This document shows, piece after piece, positions 11,770-23,178 of a stretch of DNA of 64,000 bases. Position 1 is the first letter of the stretch; each line of letters starts with the position of its first letter. This DNA comes from Sanguinoderma infundibulare. Its lineage: Eukaryota; Basidiomycota; Agaricomycetes; Polyporales; Polyporaceae. The DNA lies in assembly GCA_032821775.1 (NCBI GenBank), contig JAVLRN010000003.1, positions 4,216,001 to 4,280,000 on the forward strand, read 5' to 3'. The translations under genes and the position numbers were made by a program. The notes under the pieces were generated by a model, which was not told where the DNA came from, did not search any database, and saw only the letters and a list, made by a program, of their open reading frames with translations.

Positions 11770-11960
11770 TTGTAGAGCCCTGTAATGGTGCCGCCGGATG
11801 ATAGTAATCATTGTAGAGCCCTGTAATGTTGCCGCCGAATGATAGTTATTACTACAGATCATTGTAGCTGTGCCAACGGATACGATCAATCACTGCAAAG
11901 TGATGCAATTCGTCCTCGGCGTACGGCCAATTATTGCAGAGCAATACTGCAGCTATAGCC
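11770..11960. repeat. Degenerate tandem repeat, about 40-45 bp period
   Basis: The phrase ATTGTAGAGCCCTGTAAT followed by GCCGCCG(G/A)ATGATAGT is seen twice in full (from about 11,772 and 11,812). It is followed by two or three decaying versions (TACAGATCATTGTAGCTGTG, CACTGCAAAGTGATGCAATT, TATTGCAGAGCAATACTGCA). Copy number is about 4-5 with strong drift. Confidence 0.6.
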
Positions 11961-12201
11961 GGGGAGAAATACTTCGCAGATATTCCGAAGTGCAGTAGGA
12001 CCCGGGCGCACAAGACTGCGAGTGGATACGGTCACATGACCAGGCGGTCCCCATACGCGCGGAAGCATCTGATTCTCTCTTCCCCCCAATGACATGCACC
12101 CTCGATCCCCATAAAAAACCCTCACGCTCCCCGTCAATCTCAGACTTTTTGACCTCTTGCATCGACCATCTCTCCGTCCTCCAAAGAAAACATCCCTTTC
12201 C

Positions 12202-13606
12202 ATGGCGGGTCCGTCCATTGCGCCTCTCCCGACGCGTTCTCTGCACCATCTGACCACCACCCACGCGTTTCACAGCGACACGAGCTTCAAGCTCAATATG
12301 GACTCACAGCCTGCTTCCAAGAAGCGCAAGATTTCCCCATCCGGTCCCACAAACTCTCCGCCAAACCAATCCTCATTTGCAGACGTCCTCCAGAGACTCA
12401 AGGAGGATGCCAGTGAATCAAGAGGTACAGGTCTCGTTCTCTGCTCCTTCGCTTGCCATCCCAAACAGCGATGGCAGGGCGGAGGATGGGCAGGATGAGG
12501 GTGAGGGTGAGGCCAAGGGCGGAGCGGCGTATGGGCAGGACGAGGACGAGAGAGAGGACGAGGACGCGTCCATCCAGCTCCTTCACAGGCTGGATCACAA
12601 CGCCAAGTGAGTCGTCCAATGCCATCTACCATGTACATAGCTGTATGCGCGCATATAGCGAGGATACCCGGGTGTACCTCGGGTATGAGAAGATATATCA
12701 GGATACCCGCATTCTCGGCTGCCATATGACCGAGTTCAGCAATGTCCAAGCCGACGGCGCACTGCTGATGCGCATGGATGCCACTGTTCCTACGCCCAAC
12801 CTGCTCTTTCCTCCCCCACTCAATCTGCCCTACCACTTCGACCCGTGTTGGCGCAGGCCACCCAGTGTCTCTTCCGTGCCTCACTCGCGAAGTTGCGTCT
12901 TTCCGTCGCACAGTCAGTGTCGAGCTAACTGTTTCTTAGATGCGTAACCTCATCTGCTCCCAGCCTGGATAGGCGGCCGCCGGCGGTCAATTTTGGCACG
13001 GCAGGGAGTTCGCACGAAGTGTATTCGAGGCCGCGTTCGAGTCGCCGACGTGGGCGAAGGAGCTCCTCGCCTGGTGGACATGGTAAGTGAATTCCTAGTC
13101 TAGTTCAACTTACACAACCATCTCGACAACCAGTGTGGTCTTCGGGACAGGAGGCGCGGAGCTGGTCGAGCTCCAGGCCCTGCGAGGGAACACCGCGCTG
13201 GTGCTCTTCAAAAAGACCAGCGAGCGCGCCATCGCGCGCGCTGAAGAAGAAGCCTGCTCTCCCCTCGAACGACGCGCGTGGCACGGACGACGACGATGGC
13301 AACCGCGCCAGTGACGGTGCAACCAAGAGCGGCGGCGAGGACGGCTGGAACAACAATGGCGAGGACAGCTCGGGTGACAGCGGCGGCGAGGACAAATGTG
13401 GCTCGGAAGGCGCGAACACCAACGGCGACGAGGAAGGCGCGACCGGGAGCGGCGCGGGCGGCACCAAGCGCAAGGAGCCGGACACCGAGGCCGCGGCCCC
13501 CCAACCCGCGACGAAGCGTTCCCGCCAAGAGAATGAGCCAGCTGCGGACACCAAGCACCCTCAGAACACCGCGCGCGAGGACGTGGATGAGATGTATTCG
13601 GAGTAG
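12202..13606 (+). CDS. Unrecognised multi-exon protein, basic N-terminus and acidic Gly/Asp/Glu C-terminus
   Basis: Likely start at ATG 12,298 (MDSQPASKKRKISPSGP) or in-frame ATG 12,202. Exon 1 carries a KKRK nuclear-localisation-like cluster and SFADVLQRLKEDASESR, ending at a GTACAG donor near 12,425. A downstream acidic exon reads EDEREDEDASIQLLHRLDHN and ends at GTGAGT near 12,608. A later exon starts after an acceptor near 12,976 and reads QFWHGREFARSVFEAAFESP then TWAKELLAWW, splicing near 13,083/13,133 to VVFGTGGAELVELQALRGNT and ALVLFKKTSERAIARAEE. The last part is low-complexity and ends KRKEPDTEAAAPQP..DEMYSE with TAG at 13,606. I could not make every splice phase agree, so exon limits are provisional and two genes are possible. 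The family is not recognised; the composition suggests a nuclear protein. Confidence 0.42.
12786..12910 (+). repeat. Diverged copy of part of exon 3 of the HAPSTR1-like gene
   Basis: This ~125-nt stretch matches 5297-5420 in the same direction, sharing CCTACGCCCAACC, CTCTTTCCTC, CCTACCACTTCGACCCGTGT and GCGTCTTTC blocks with scattered substitutions and small indels. It sits in what would be an intron or untranslated part of the 12-13.6 kb gene. It is read as a partial segmental duplication. Confidence 0.65.
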
Positions 13607-13954
13607 AGTGCGCACTCCAGCTAACCTTCCTTATCTCGCTGACCTCGCGCTCCATTCAGGTCCTCCACGACGACCTCCTCCCTGCCCATTCTGTCTGCTT
13701 GCTCTCTTGGTGGCTCTCTCTGTCCTGCTCGCCTGTTCTCGCTCTGGCTGTCGATTTGCAAGTGCCTCGGTCTCTTGGTCTCGCGGCGGTCTCACGCTGG
13801 TCCCCAAATCGCGTGCTCGTGCGCTCTCTCCTTTCGTAATAGATGCCGTGATGTATTGTTGCTCCGCCCACCATAATTGATGATTTTGACCTTTATTAAA
13901 TTTCATGTGCGTCGCATGGTCGTGGGCGAGTACCAGAGCAATGCCCTCCAGGAA

Positions 13955-14140
13955 GCCAGCTATATGGCAACTACAGCCTTTCACTGTACACTACCATACG
14001 CTGGGGGCACTATTGTAGTCCTCTACCATATGTCCCCATCATTCCTATATGCTGCTACCATATCTCCCCATCAGTCCTGCATGGTGCTACAAAATATCCC
14101 CATTGATCCTACGTGGCACTACAGGGAGCGCGCACCTATC
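13955..14140. repeat. Degenerate tandem repeat, about 34 bp period
   Basis: Successive versions of a CTACCATAT-TCCCCATCA-TCCT-x-CATGxTG pattern occur about four times between 13,980 and 14,120. CTACAG/CTGTAG words are frequent on either side. It resembles in composition the block at 11.77-11.96 kb, so the 12-13.6 kb gene is bracketed by two such blocks. Confidence 0.5.
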
Positions 14141-17100
14141 CGACAGGGCACTACAGTATTTCCCCTGGCTCTGGCGAAATCCTACAGCGCCCTGGAGCAC
14201 GCTCAGCTGCAAACTGTAGCGAATCGGCGTGTCCGCCGGAAGGCTGCAGAGCCAGAATCTAAACTGGAATATCGGGTGAGGCACCTACTAAGCACTACGA
14301 TGGCTACAGAGCTAGTTGCATTATTACAGGTCTTTCTAAACCTCAAACCCGGTTTGCTGATAGTGAACATATCGTTGCTATGCACCGGCGCTTACCCACA
14401 TACGTGTTGCGATCCAACGGCGATCTCCCATTGGCTGAACGCTCCACCTGGTCGCTTGCCATTGAACTTGGGACTACCTACGCATTCCTAAGTGAACTCT
14501 TTTCATACTAGTAGCGCGTTGAAGAACGGCACTCGCCTCCATCACGATCGTCCTCGATACCGGGGCCCCAAGAGCCAGAGTCTCGACCGACTGCTGGAGA
14601 GGTTACATCTTGTAAGTAGTATCCCAGTCCATCTGTTCTAACTCTCACCTCGCTGCCACAGGGACTCCAGAGACGTAGGGTGTGGATGAGAATGGGCGCG
14701 TACCAGAAAAGAGTGACACCATGAGTCCAAGCTATCCTCTCCGCCTCCGACGCTCGTTTCCGAGCCACGCTCAAGGAGCTACCCATTCAGCCGTAATGCG
14801 CCCGTGACGTTATCCCGACACGCCCACTCACGTTCGTGAGATGGTCGATTCATACGAGGATATGCGCATGACGAATCCTAGAAATTACCTGCCCCATTGA
14901 GAAGTAAGGGTCAGAAATGGCGCATTGGCGGTGTCACTGCTCTGTCTCCGCGCACGAGAAGGGACAAGCGATGGTCTCATAGGGGAACAATAGAACCACA
15001 ACGATATTGCCTCCAGAAGGCCCCACAGTACCACAATTTCATGGAGCTCCGGTGCGAACGGCTGCCTCGCATGTATAAATCCTGCACTCCGAGCGGCGTG
15101 CCGACCGATGGTTCCACCGCTCTCGGAATCAGATGAAACCAGTCAATCCATGAGGAGAGCGCCACGAGCCCAGCATCCGCTGGATATCCAGGGACGTAGG
15201 ATAAGAAACATGCGATCGAAGATGGGTCGGAGGTTTGAATGGCGGCCAAAGTACGGTCGCTGTGCAGTGTGTACCTGAAACGGAACGAGTCCGAGCGCAA
15301 CGATACTTGGCATCGTTACTTGAGTACTTACATGGATATTGTACCGCCTCGCAGATTTTCGGACATTCTTCACATGCCAAATCCTGCACATTTTATGCTC
15401 GATTTATCTGCGTGCTCATAGTAGTCAGTATCCATATATACCCGAGCGGTTGCATTCGTTCTGAACGTTACCAGGCAGCGGACCGTGAAAGATGTCTGTC
15501 CGAGAGAAATGAACATCTCCGTCTGGCCACAAGCACTGCTCTGCGGAACGCTTAGACCGCTATAACGTATCCGGATATGGGGCAGTACCGATGCGACGCG
15601 GAGTGCATCCATTGTGTACGTTGGTGTACGGTCATTGTTCGTTGCTTGCTATGGATTGAAGGAGAGCTCGAAGAATGGCGCAAAAGCGCATTTTAAAACG
15701 GGGAACAACTGGTTTCCGCAATCGTTGTTGCCCGCCATCTTGGAGCAGATTGAAGTCAAGCTTTCGAATTTTCGACGGGGACGTGTGTCGCGGATGTCTG
15801 CCTTCCAATCCCGTATTACGTTTGAGCATGTCGCGAGGACGCCTTTGGCGGCTTACACACAATTTTTTTGCATGTGCACACGTATTTTCTAGTGGTGTAT
15901 CGATCAGTAAAAGCACTCCGATAACCAGCGGCGTACCTGAATCGTATAATCGAACCAGAACCTGTGCCACTTGACCGCGAACGTGTGAGAAGCCTAATCA
16001 TGCCTGCATCTTGCCCCAGTGGAAGCAGATAAGGGCATGACACATTGCGCGAGGTGCCCGAGGAGGATGCGTTCGCGGGGCACCCATCGGGACCCACAAC
16101 TATACTGCAAGTGACCAGTGCAAGGGACGATGCGTTTCGATATCTCGGAGGCGGGCCGCAGGACGGCTAGCACCTTTCGCGCGCGCATAGTACGCTCGAA
16201 AGATCTAGAGACTGATGGCGAACTCTGGCAGGTGCCGCCTCCCCCAACTACAAGCAGAGTTAAAGTTATGACGACTGCGCTCAGCATCATCGGCCTCGAT
16301 CACGAAGAAGGGAAGCGTACGAGTGCGGGCGATGATTCAGACCGTTCGAAATCCGATCAGGGAGTGGACTCTGTCGGGGTCGAATCGGCACGCACGTTCC
16401 GACCCATGCGGAGGATGGGAAGCCCGGTTCTGGAGGCGGGGTCAGGCGGTTCTTGGAGGGATTGAACGGGACGGCAGCATTTTACAGACTGTAAGGCGCT
16501 TATCGTAGCGTCACTGCGTGGGAGGTGGGACCTTCAATTGGGCGACGAGCACTAACTGGACGTGCAATCGTACTCAGCCGGCCACAAAAGGCGTCTTTGC
16601 ACTAGCCGGGGACCGAGGGGATGAATCCTGCCGATAGTGTTATTTGAACGAGCCGGAAATTCTGTATCTGTTCGGCGCAGACGCATCCGGGAGAGGCTGC
16701 GGCATCGAATGGCTGCTGACTGCAACCACCTCAACCTCTGCAGGCTGCGGTACCGCATTAGCTTCGGGACGACGATGGGCGGAACGACGTACTGGGGCAG
16801 TTCAGGCATTCTGCTGACAAGAGAGTTTGCGATCGGGGTTCTGAGGCGTAGCCGTGTGGTTGCGGAGCAAGACGCTGAATCATCGTAAAGCTTAGAGAAC
16901 AAATCGGACATACAAGCTGCTCACGAATAGTGGCAGGCGCTATGGAGGCGCAGTCAAGTATCTGAATTGGGTGGCACTGATGATCTACTTCTCCAAGCGA
17001 TGAAACGGATGGAGCCATAGCGAAGACGGGGAAAAGCTGGAGGCACTTGCATTACGTGAGTTCGAGGTATGCTATCGAATGCAATCGAGACGTACGGAGG

Positions 17101-18308
17101 ATACATGGCAATATCCCCGGTATATCGGAGGGATTTATGTCACGAGTCACCCAACTGCTTGTAAGCGAGACTGCTGCGTCTGGGAGAAGGAGGTCATGTA
17201 GTACCGAAATGGTCTTGATTACGCAGCGAGGCCTGCAAGGTATCCGAGGAAGGTGGGCATCATCGGACGCAACGCCTGGATAGACAAGGTGGGTCAACTA
17301 CTTTACCACAACGAGGATATCTCGAAGAGCGGCTGAGCCGGCGGGGAGTAAAGCAGACGCAGAAAAAAAGTGTTACTGTCGAGGATGCTCAGTCACAGTT
17401 GTGTCAGATTGTCTAGTTGATGCTTCGGGCAGTAGTGAACTAGTGACACAATCGGATCTTCACGGTGTCTCGAACCTACGGGAAGACCGCGATTGGAGTC
17501 CGGCGTTGATCTTCCCGAGCGGAGTATGTTCGCGATTTCGTCTGTTACCGCCGAAAACCACAAGCAATGAAGCGCAAGATCGCGAGGGACGCTGGGGTGG
17601 TTCTGGAGAAGGAGTCACGTTGGAAGCGCGCGAGCGCCGGCGGGAGGCTGTCCGTGTGAGCACTGCCGCCAGCGCGAGATGGCCTGCCTGGAACTGCCAT
17701 GGCAGCCACTCGGCGTCCACTGCAACGCTCACGACTCGCTCGATATCCTTGGTCATGTTCTTCCGATTTCCCCTCACGACCGCGCTCGTATCTTGGCCAA
17801 TAGTGCGGCCTGGTCGAGTGGGATCGCAGTGTCTGATAGCAGCTGATGTCCCGTCTGAAAAGGCTATCAATAGCGCTCTGGCGAGTACTTATTACTCAAC
17901 GTCTGACGAGAGCAACCTGTACGTCCCCACTGTTGCTACGTACCCACTGACAGCGGAGACTTTCACCACCGACGCTTCCTCCCGCCCTCAGTGCATACCC
18001 AATCACGCAAGGCGATACCGCCTCCGACGATCCCTGCGTTGATCACAGGTGAGCGGTGCTGATCGTTATCAACCTCAGGCTTTGCGGGACAGAGAAGGCA
18101 GCAATCCCTTCTGCTGCCGCTCAGCGTTCGACATTGTTAGTTCCGATCTTCCAGTTACTGATGGGATGTCTCGATGGTTCCAGGAACGCCCGAGTCACGC
18201 TAATTCAAATCCCAGACATTTTTAATACCCGCTCCTGTGCACTCTGTCGAAAACTCCCCTCTTCGTCGCCCGCAGCACACTGCCCGCAAATCGGCGGATT
18301 CGACCACC
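14141..18308. other. Gene-poor stretch with possible decayed coding pieces
   Basis: About 4.2 kb without a gene I can support. Minus-strand frames at 14,977-15,300 (GYPADAGLVALSSWIDWFHL), 15,370-15,612 and 15,632-16,097 look partly protein-like but are short, interrupted and of no known family. The minus strand at 15,816-16,097 has a hydrophobic phrase (PLVIGVLLLID) in an overlapping frame. The minus strand at 17,460-17,870 (NRKNMTKDIERVVSVAVDAE) could be another relic. I treat the region as decayed duplicate or transposon-derived sequence. Confidence 0.35.
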
Positions 18309-18431
18309 CTACGTGGACTATACTCCTCCCCAGCTAACGCATTACGCGGCACCTGGTCCGACCCGACTCTTGTACCTCTGTGGCTGTGTATTCGACTCCT
18401 ACTTTCCTCTTCCATCGATTTTCTCGACGCC

Positions 18432-18437
18432 TATAAA
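18432..18437 (+). promoter_or_regulatory. TATA box of the DUF6699 gene
   Basis: TATAAA lies 60 nt upstream of the ATG at 18,497, followed by a pyrimidine-rich leader. The copy of this promoter inside the array units reads TATATA at the matching place. Confidence 0.65.
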
Positions 18438-18496
18438 ACCGGCTCGCTCGCCTCTGCTTGTGGGCCTCTCCACTACCCTCGCGACTCTCAGCAACC

Positions 18497-19504
18497 ATGG
18501 CTCAACAGTACGCGTACCCCCAATTCTACTACCCGACACCGTACATGATGCCGTTCTATAACCAACCGTACGTTTCGCCATTTATCCCTCCCATGACCGC
18601 GCTCCCTCCCGCCTCGGTTGTTCCTCCGCCTGAACGGCGGGTCCACTTCGACGACGACCGCGAGCCCTTCCCGCCCCGTCAACGTCGTCCGTCCTGGCAC
18701 GGCAACCTCGCTCCTCCACCAAACCCGGTCCCGTTCCCTTCCCCACCCATCATCGTCACCCCCCTCCCTCCGGTCGTGCCTCTTCCCGCCCAGCCCGCGC
18801 CGGCCCCCATGTTCACCCACCAGCGACGACGTTCCGACACCTGTCTTCCCCAGCCTGCCTGGGTGACCTTCCCTACCATGTTCGCGCCGATGGCCTTCCA
18901 ACAGCCCAGCGCGCCGCAGGCGACGCAGCTCCACCCGCTACTCAACGGCGAGACCGCGGCAGGCCCTAAAATCCTCTTCGACCTCTCCCTCCACGCGTTC
19001 AACCCACAGCGGATCACGGCGTTCGGACAAACGTCCGGCACGCCGCTCACGCTCGAGGAGCTCCTCGAGCCGGCGACGCACCCGCCCGTCTATCGGATGA
19101 CGATCAAGTCCGACCTCGTCCCCGACTGGCCCGTCGACCTCGAGCGGCACACGACCGCGCGCGAACGCTCGCGCGAGCGGTCGCCGTTCCTCTCCGTGTC
19201 CCCGCGCGAGGCCGTAGACGCCCCAATCACGGTCTACGACGTGCTCATGGCGATCTACCGGACGCTGCAGCGGCGGATCAGCCAGAGCGACTGGGTGCGG
19301 CTGTCGGCACGCCAGATGAACGCGGTCTCTGCGGCGTACACGCGGCGGTGCAGACACTATCCGAGCGCGCAGGCGTTCGAGGAGGCGCAGGGCGTGCGGC
19401 GTGTGGACTACCTGGGCGAGCGGTACATGTTCCGGGGGATCATGCGCGAGGGCGCGTTGGATGGGTTCACGAAGATGAAGCTACTTGTCGAGGCGGGGCG
19501 GTAG
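18497..19504 (+). CDS. DUF6699 domain protein, intact single-exon gene
   Basis: A 335-residue protein from the ATG at 18,497 (AACCATGG context). Residues 1-60 are rich in Tyr/Pro/Phe (MAQQYAYPQFYYPTPYMMPF), residues 60-165 are proline-rich with basic patches, and from about 165 to 330 it has the fungal DUF6699 pattern: LHPLLNG, ILFDLSLHA, PLTLEELLEPATHPPVYRMT, WPVDL, then after a short RERSRERSPF insert ITVYDVLMAIYRTLQRRI, and near the end VRRVDYLGERYMFRGI. DUF6699 proteins are widespread in Agaricomycetes and have no known function. This is the evident donor of the truncated inverted copies inside the array (25.8-26.6, 39.8-40.7 and 52.5-53.3 kb), which keep its promoter and first ~217 codons. 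Confidence 0.85.
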   Translation: MAQQYAYPQFYYPTPYMMPFYNQPYVSPFIPPMTALPPASVVPPPERRVHFDDDREPFPPRQRRPSWHGNLAPPPNPVPFPSPPIIVTPLPPVVPLPAQPAPAPMFTHQRRRSDTCLPQPAWVTFPTMFAPMAFQQPSAPQATQLHPLLNGETAAGPKILFDLSLHAFNPQRITAFGQTSGTPLTLEELLEPATHPPVYRMTIKSDLVPDWPVDLERHTTARERSRERSPFLSVSPREAVDAPITVYDVLMAIYRTLQRRISQSDWVRLSARQMNAVSAAYTRRCRHYPSAQAFEEAQGVRRVDYLGERYMFRGIMREGALDGFTKMKLLVEAGR

Positions 19505-20207
19505 AGGACGACTTACTGGGGTGTGTGTTAGGAGCTGGAGGTCTGGGGCTTCGATCTGGGGACTGGAGGCTGGGAAGTTCTGGGAACTGATTCGGGGCAG
19601 CACTGGGCTGGGACTCTCGTGCGCGCAGTATCGCATCCGTCTCGATGTTGCAGCGACAGCGGCTGGGGGCAGGCGGTGTGGTCGTCGGCGGGACTCTGCG
19701 GCTCAGGAGGCTGGTTTCGGATAGCGGTCTTTATCTTACGGCTCTCTTTGTGTTGCTTACTTTGGATGCTTGGTGGCCCGGATTCAAGCCTGCTAGCTCT
19801 AGCTACGGGATTCTTCCTCTAGTCCGTTTGTCACTTGTTTTCTCAACGACTGTTCTATACCTATACCTCGTTGTTTGGTTTACTGTAACTTAACCCTTAA
19901 TCCAGATAACCCTACTAGCGGCGCAGTAGAGCGGATAGAGTATTCAATGTGCGTATTTGGTGAAAGGACGAGGAGTGAACAGAGTGACGATCCAGTTTCA
20001 ATCAAGTGCGCGAGCAGCCCTTTTCGCAGTTGTTGTGGGCCCATAGCCTTGGGCTGGCCCTGGGGATGAGCTGATCATAATGGGATGTGGTTTAACTTTT
20101 CATATCAACTCCAACATTTCATCAAACTACTCGTTGAGAACCCGGGGAAAACGTTGAGGTGGTGCGGAGCTCCGTGAAGTACCCGCGGATGGATGACGGA
20201 CCGGAGA
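19505..20207. other. Spacer between DUF6699 gene and the array
   Basis: About 700 nt with no supported gene. It ends where sequence shared with the later units begins (GCCGGAAGGCGAGGGAGAGG at 20,208). Confidence 0.5.
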
Positions 20208-20373
20208 GCCGGAAGGCGAGGGAGAGGTCGTCCACGACCATCGTCTCTCCCCTTCGAGCAGTCATCACGCTGTCGGGATGCCGACCCCGCATCGTCTCCC
20301 ATCCGTCTCTCTCCTCTTCCCCTCGCCCCTCAGACCAAGACAGATCCCAACACACGCATTCTTTCGCTCTCGT

Positions 20374-22659
20374 ATGGCAAGCACGTCCCTTGTCCGTATC
20401 CCACACTCTCTTGCGCCCCGGCTAGATTGGCACTCAACCGAGCAAGCAGTTCGGCCTCAAGGAGCCATCCTTGGTCCACAACCAGGCCTACATCGATGGC
20501 AAGTGGGTCGACGCGAAGGAGGGCGGCGTCATCAGAGTCACCAGTGCGTACCTTCTCCATCGCCTTTCCCCTTACCTCCGTCAACTCTTTTACGCGACAC
20601 ACACCCAGACCCTGCGACCGCGGAGGAGCTGGGGACCGTGCCAGAGATGGGTATTACCGAGACCAAGCAGGCTATCGAAGCCGCTTCGAACGCTTTCAAG
20701 GCTTGGAGCAGAACTACTGCCAAGGTGCGCTCCCACATCGCGCTCTCATCTTCGTGTGCTCACGAGGCCGCGCACAACACAGCAACGGCACGATATCCTC
20801 CTCAAGTGGTACGCGCTCATGAGGGAACACTCGGACGATCTAGCACGGCTGATCGTGAGTCTGCTCTCATCTCCCTGTCCACACTTTCATTCAAATCGGT
20901 ATCCCAGACCCTGGAGAATGGAAAGCCCTTCGCAGAGGCCAAAGTGAGTTCTATCACTACTGCGTCGAGACTTCGAGATGTTAAAGCGTCTTAAAGGGCG
21001 AGAACGCGTACAGCGCGTCGTTCGTCGAGGTACGCTTATCCGCTGGATCCTGCACCCATCCGTCTGATACACCGCGCTTCCGTAGTGGTTTGGTAAGTAT
21101 CACTTGCAATCCCTCAAGCTACGATCCCCACAATTTCCATATCTGCAGCTGAGGAGGCAGTACGTACGTACGGCGGTGAGTACATTTTGCATCCGTCTAT
21201 TCTGCGTCCTGCGTCTCATCCCAAAGTTTTCAGAGGTCGTCCCTTCTGCGTTTCCCCAGATTCGCAATGTCGTTGTAAAGCAGCCCGTCGGTACGTAAAT
21301 TGCTTATCCTGCCGTCGTTCGTTCTGACCCCCATGCCCCGGCCCCAGGCGTGGTGTGCGTCGTCCTTGTTCTCGCTCGTGTCTGATATGTTCTGACGTCA
21401 TCTCCAGCTCGATACTGACGCCGTGGAACTTTCCTTCCGCGATGATCACTCGCAAGCTCGGCGCCGCGCTCACCGCTGGCTGCACGGCCGTCATCAAGCC
21501 CCCACCGGAGACGCCGTTCTCTGCGCTCGCTCTCGTCGAGGTGGGTGGTCGCGCTCCGACTGCACGTCGAACCTTTTCGCCGGAGATTGTTCTGACGAAT
21601 GTGGTCTTGCGCAGCTCGCGACTCGCGCCGGCGTACCGCCTGGAGTCATCAATGTCGTGACCACCCAGGCAAACGTGAGCGAGGTCGGCCGGGAGATGTG
21701 CGAGAACACGGCGGTCAAGAAGGTGTCGTTCACGGGCAGCACGCCCGTGGCGAAGCTTGTGGCTGGTCTCGCCTCGAGCACGCTCAAAAAGGTTTCCATC
21801 GAGGCCGGCGGGAACGCGCCATTCATCGTCTTTGAGGACGCTGATATCGACGCAACTGTCGAGGGTGCGTCCTGCTGCGATGTCCCGTTCTTGACCACAT
21901 TGACCAATTGACTTTCTAGGCGTGATCGCGTGCAAGTTCCGGGGCTCCGGCCAAACGTGCGTATGCGCGAACCGTATATACGTCCAGTCTGCCGTCTACG
22001 CGGAGTTCGCCTCGCGCCTCGCTGAGAAAGTGGCAGCGTTCAGGGTCGGAAACGGCCTAGACAAGGACACGTGCGTCTTGCCATTCACGTATCCAGGCAC
22101 GCGCCTGCTGCTGACTATCAGGAACAGGACACACGGACCGCTCATCCACGATCGGGCAATCGAGAAAGTCGAGAGGCACGTCGAAGACGCGCTCGAGCAG
22201 GGCGCGCAGGTCCTCCTCGGCGGGAAACGTCTCCCCGGCGCAGGGTCTTTCTTCGCGCCAACGATCTTGTCGGACGTCCCCGCCGGCGCGCTCGTCAACA
22301 AGGAGGAGACGTTCGGGCCGCTCGCTGCGCTCATACGGTTCGAGACGGAGGAGGAGGTGATCCGGCTGGCGAACGACACGCCCGTCGGCCTCGCGGGCTA
22401 CTTCTTCTCGCGGGACATAGGGCGGGTGTGGCGCGTTGGGGAGGCGCTGGAGGTGGGCATGGTCGGGGCGAACACGGGGTTGATCAGCCAGGCTGTGATT
22501 CCGTTCGGGGGAGTCAAGGAGAGCGGGCTTGGTGAGTGTCCCGTTCCGCTCACGCTGGACGTTTTCTAATTTGCGCGTGTGCGTGCGACAGGGCGCGAGG
22601 GCGGGCATGGGATCGAGGAGTACATGAATGTGAAGCTCATCGCCTTTGGCGGGGTGTAA
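20374..22659 (+). CDS. UGA2: Succinate-semialdehyde dehydrogenase (unit A)
   Basis: NAD(P)+-dependent aldehyde dehydrogenase of the succinate-semialdehyde type, which oxidises succinic semialdehyde to succinate in the GABA shunt. The spliced reading gives [36 protein letters not shown]-like [99 protein letters not shown], the general-base Glu in [19 protein letters not shown], the catalytic Cys in [36 protein letters not shown] and [21 protein letters not shown]. About a dozen introns of 45-70 nt are present. Two exons are only 7 nt (21,086-21,092 TGGTTTG; 21,348-21,354 GCGTGGT). All motifs are present and splice phases agree except at the N-terminus, where the short first exon (MASTSL..) could not be joined with certainty. 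The stop is TAA at 22,657. This copy looks functional. Confidence 0.88.
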
Positions 22660-23178
22660 GGAAGGGACAAAATCTTACTTGACGGGACGGTCGAAGGAGG
22701 GACTCGCGACATCGAGTATGTTCAAAATTGCATATACCTATGCCCACTATACTAGCGTTTTGGCTGCAGCATCATTCCTCGTCTCTATATATGCTGTATT
22801 ATGCGGACAACATGATTGCCACTGTTTCTATTGTCTCGCGGCATGCTAAGACCAGCACGGACTGCTGACGCGGTCCTGGCTTCGAGAAACGCTGTATCGG
22901 TTCTGAATGTTAGCGAGGCCACGCTGAAGGCTTAAGAGAGATCGAGCACTTCACCTACGTTCGTCTCGCCTTGCACTGATGAGGTATGAATGAGAGGCTA
23001 GTTGACGGGCCCCTGACGACGAGAGTTCGGCGCCTCAATCACGATACGATCAGCGATCGTTCTAAGCTTCCGAAAAGCAGCGTTGCCTTGGGATGTAGCA
23101 GCAGGAATATATTACAGGTGATGTACACGCAAGACCGAGACCAGTCAAGCTTCAAGCTTCAAGGTCCGGCGAGAAGTA
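22660..23178. other. Convergent intergenic region, unit A
   Basis: About 520 nt between SSADH and the minus-strand F-box-family frame. It has an A/T-rich 3' end of SSADH and a short tandem doublet TCAAGCTTCAAGCTTCAAG near 23,146. No gene is seen. The same place in unit B (36,957-37,025) carries a different, longer sequence. Confidence 0.5.

Noticed and set aside
12298..12608. N-terminus of DNA polymerase delta catalytic subunit
   Set aside because: The opening (KKRK, SFADVLQRLKED) is reminiscent, but none of the exonuclease or polymerase motifs follow downstream.
13877..14491. 204-codon plus-strand frame
   Set aside because: It runs through the degenerate tandem repeats, has no splice support and no family resemblance; its openness follows from the repeat composition.
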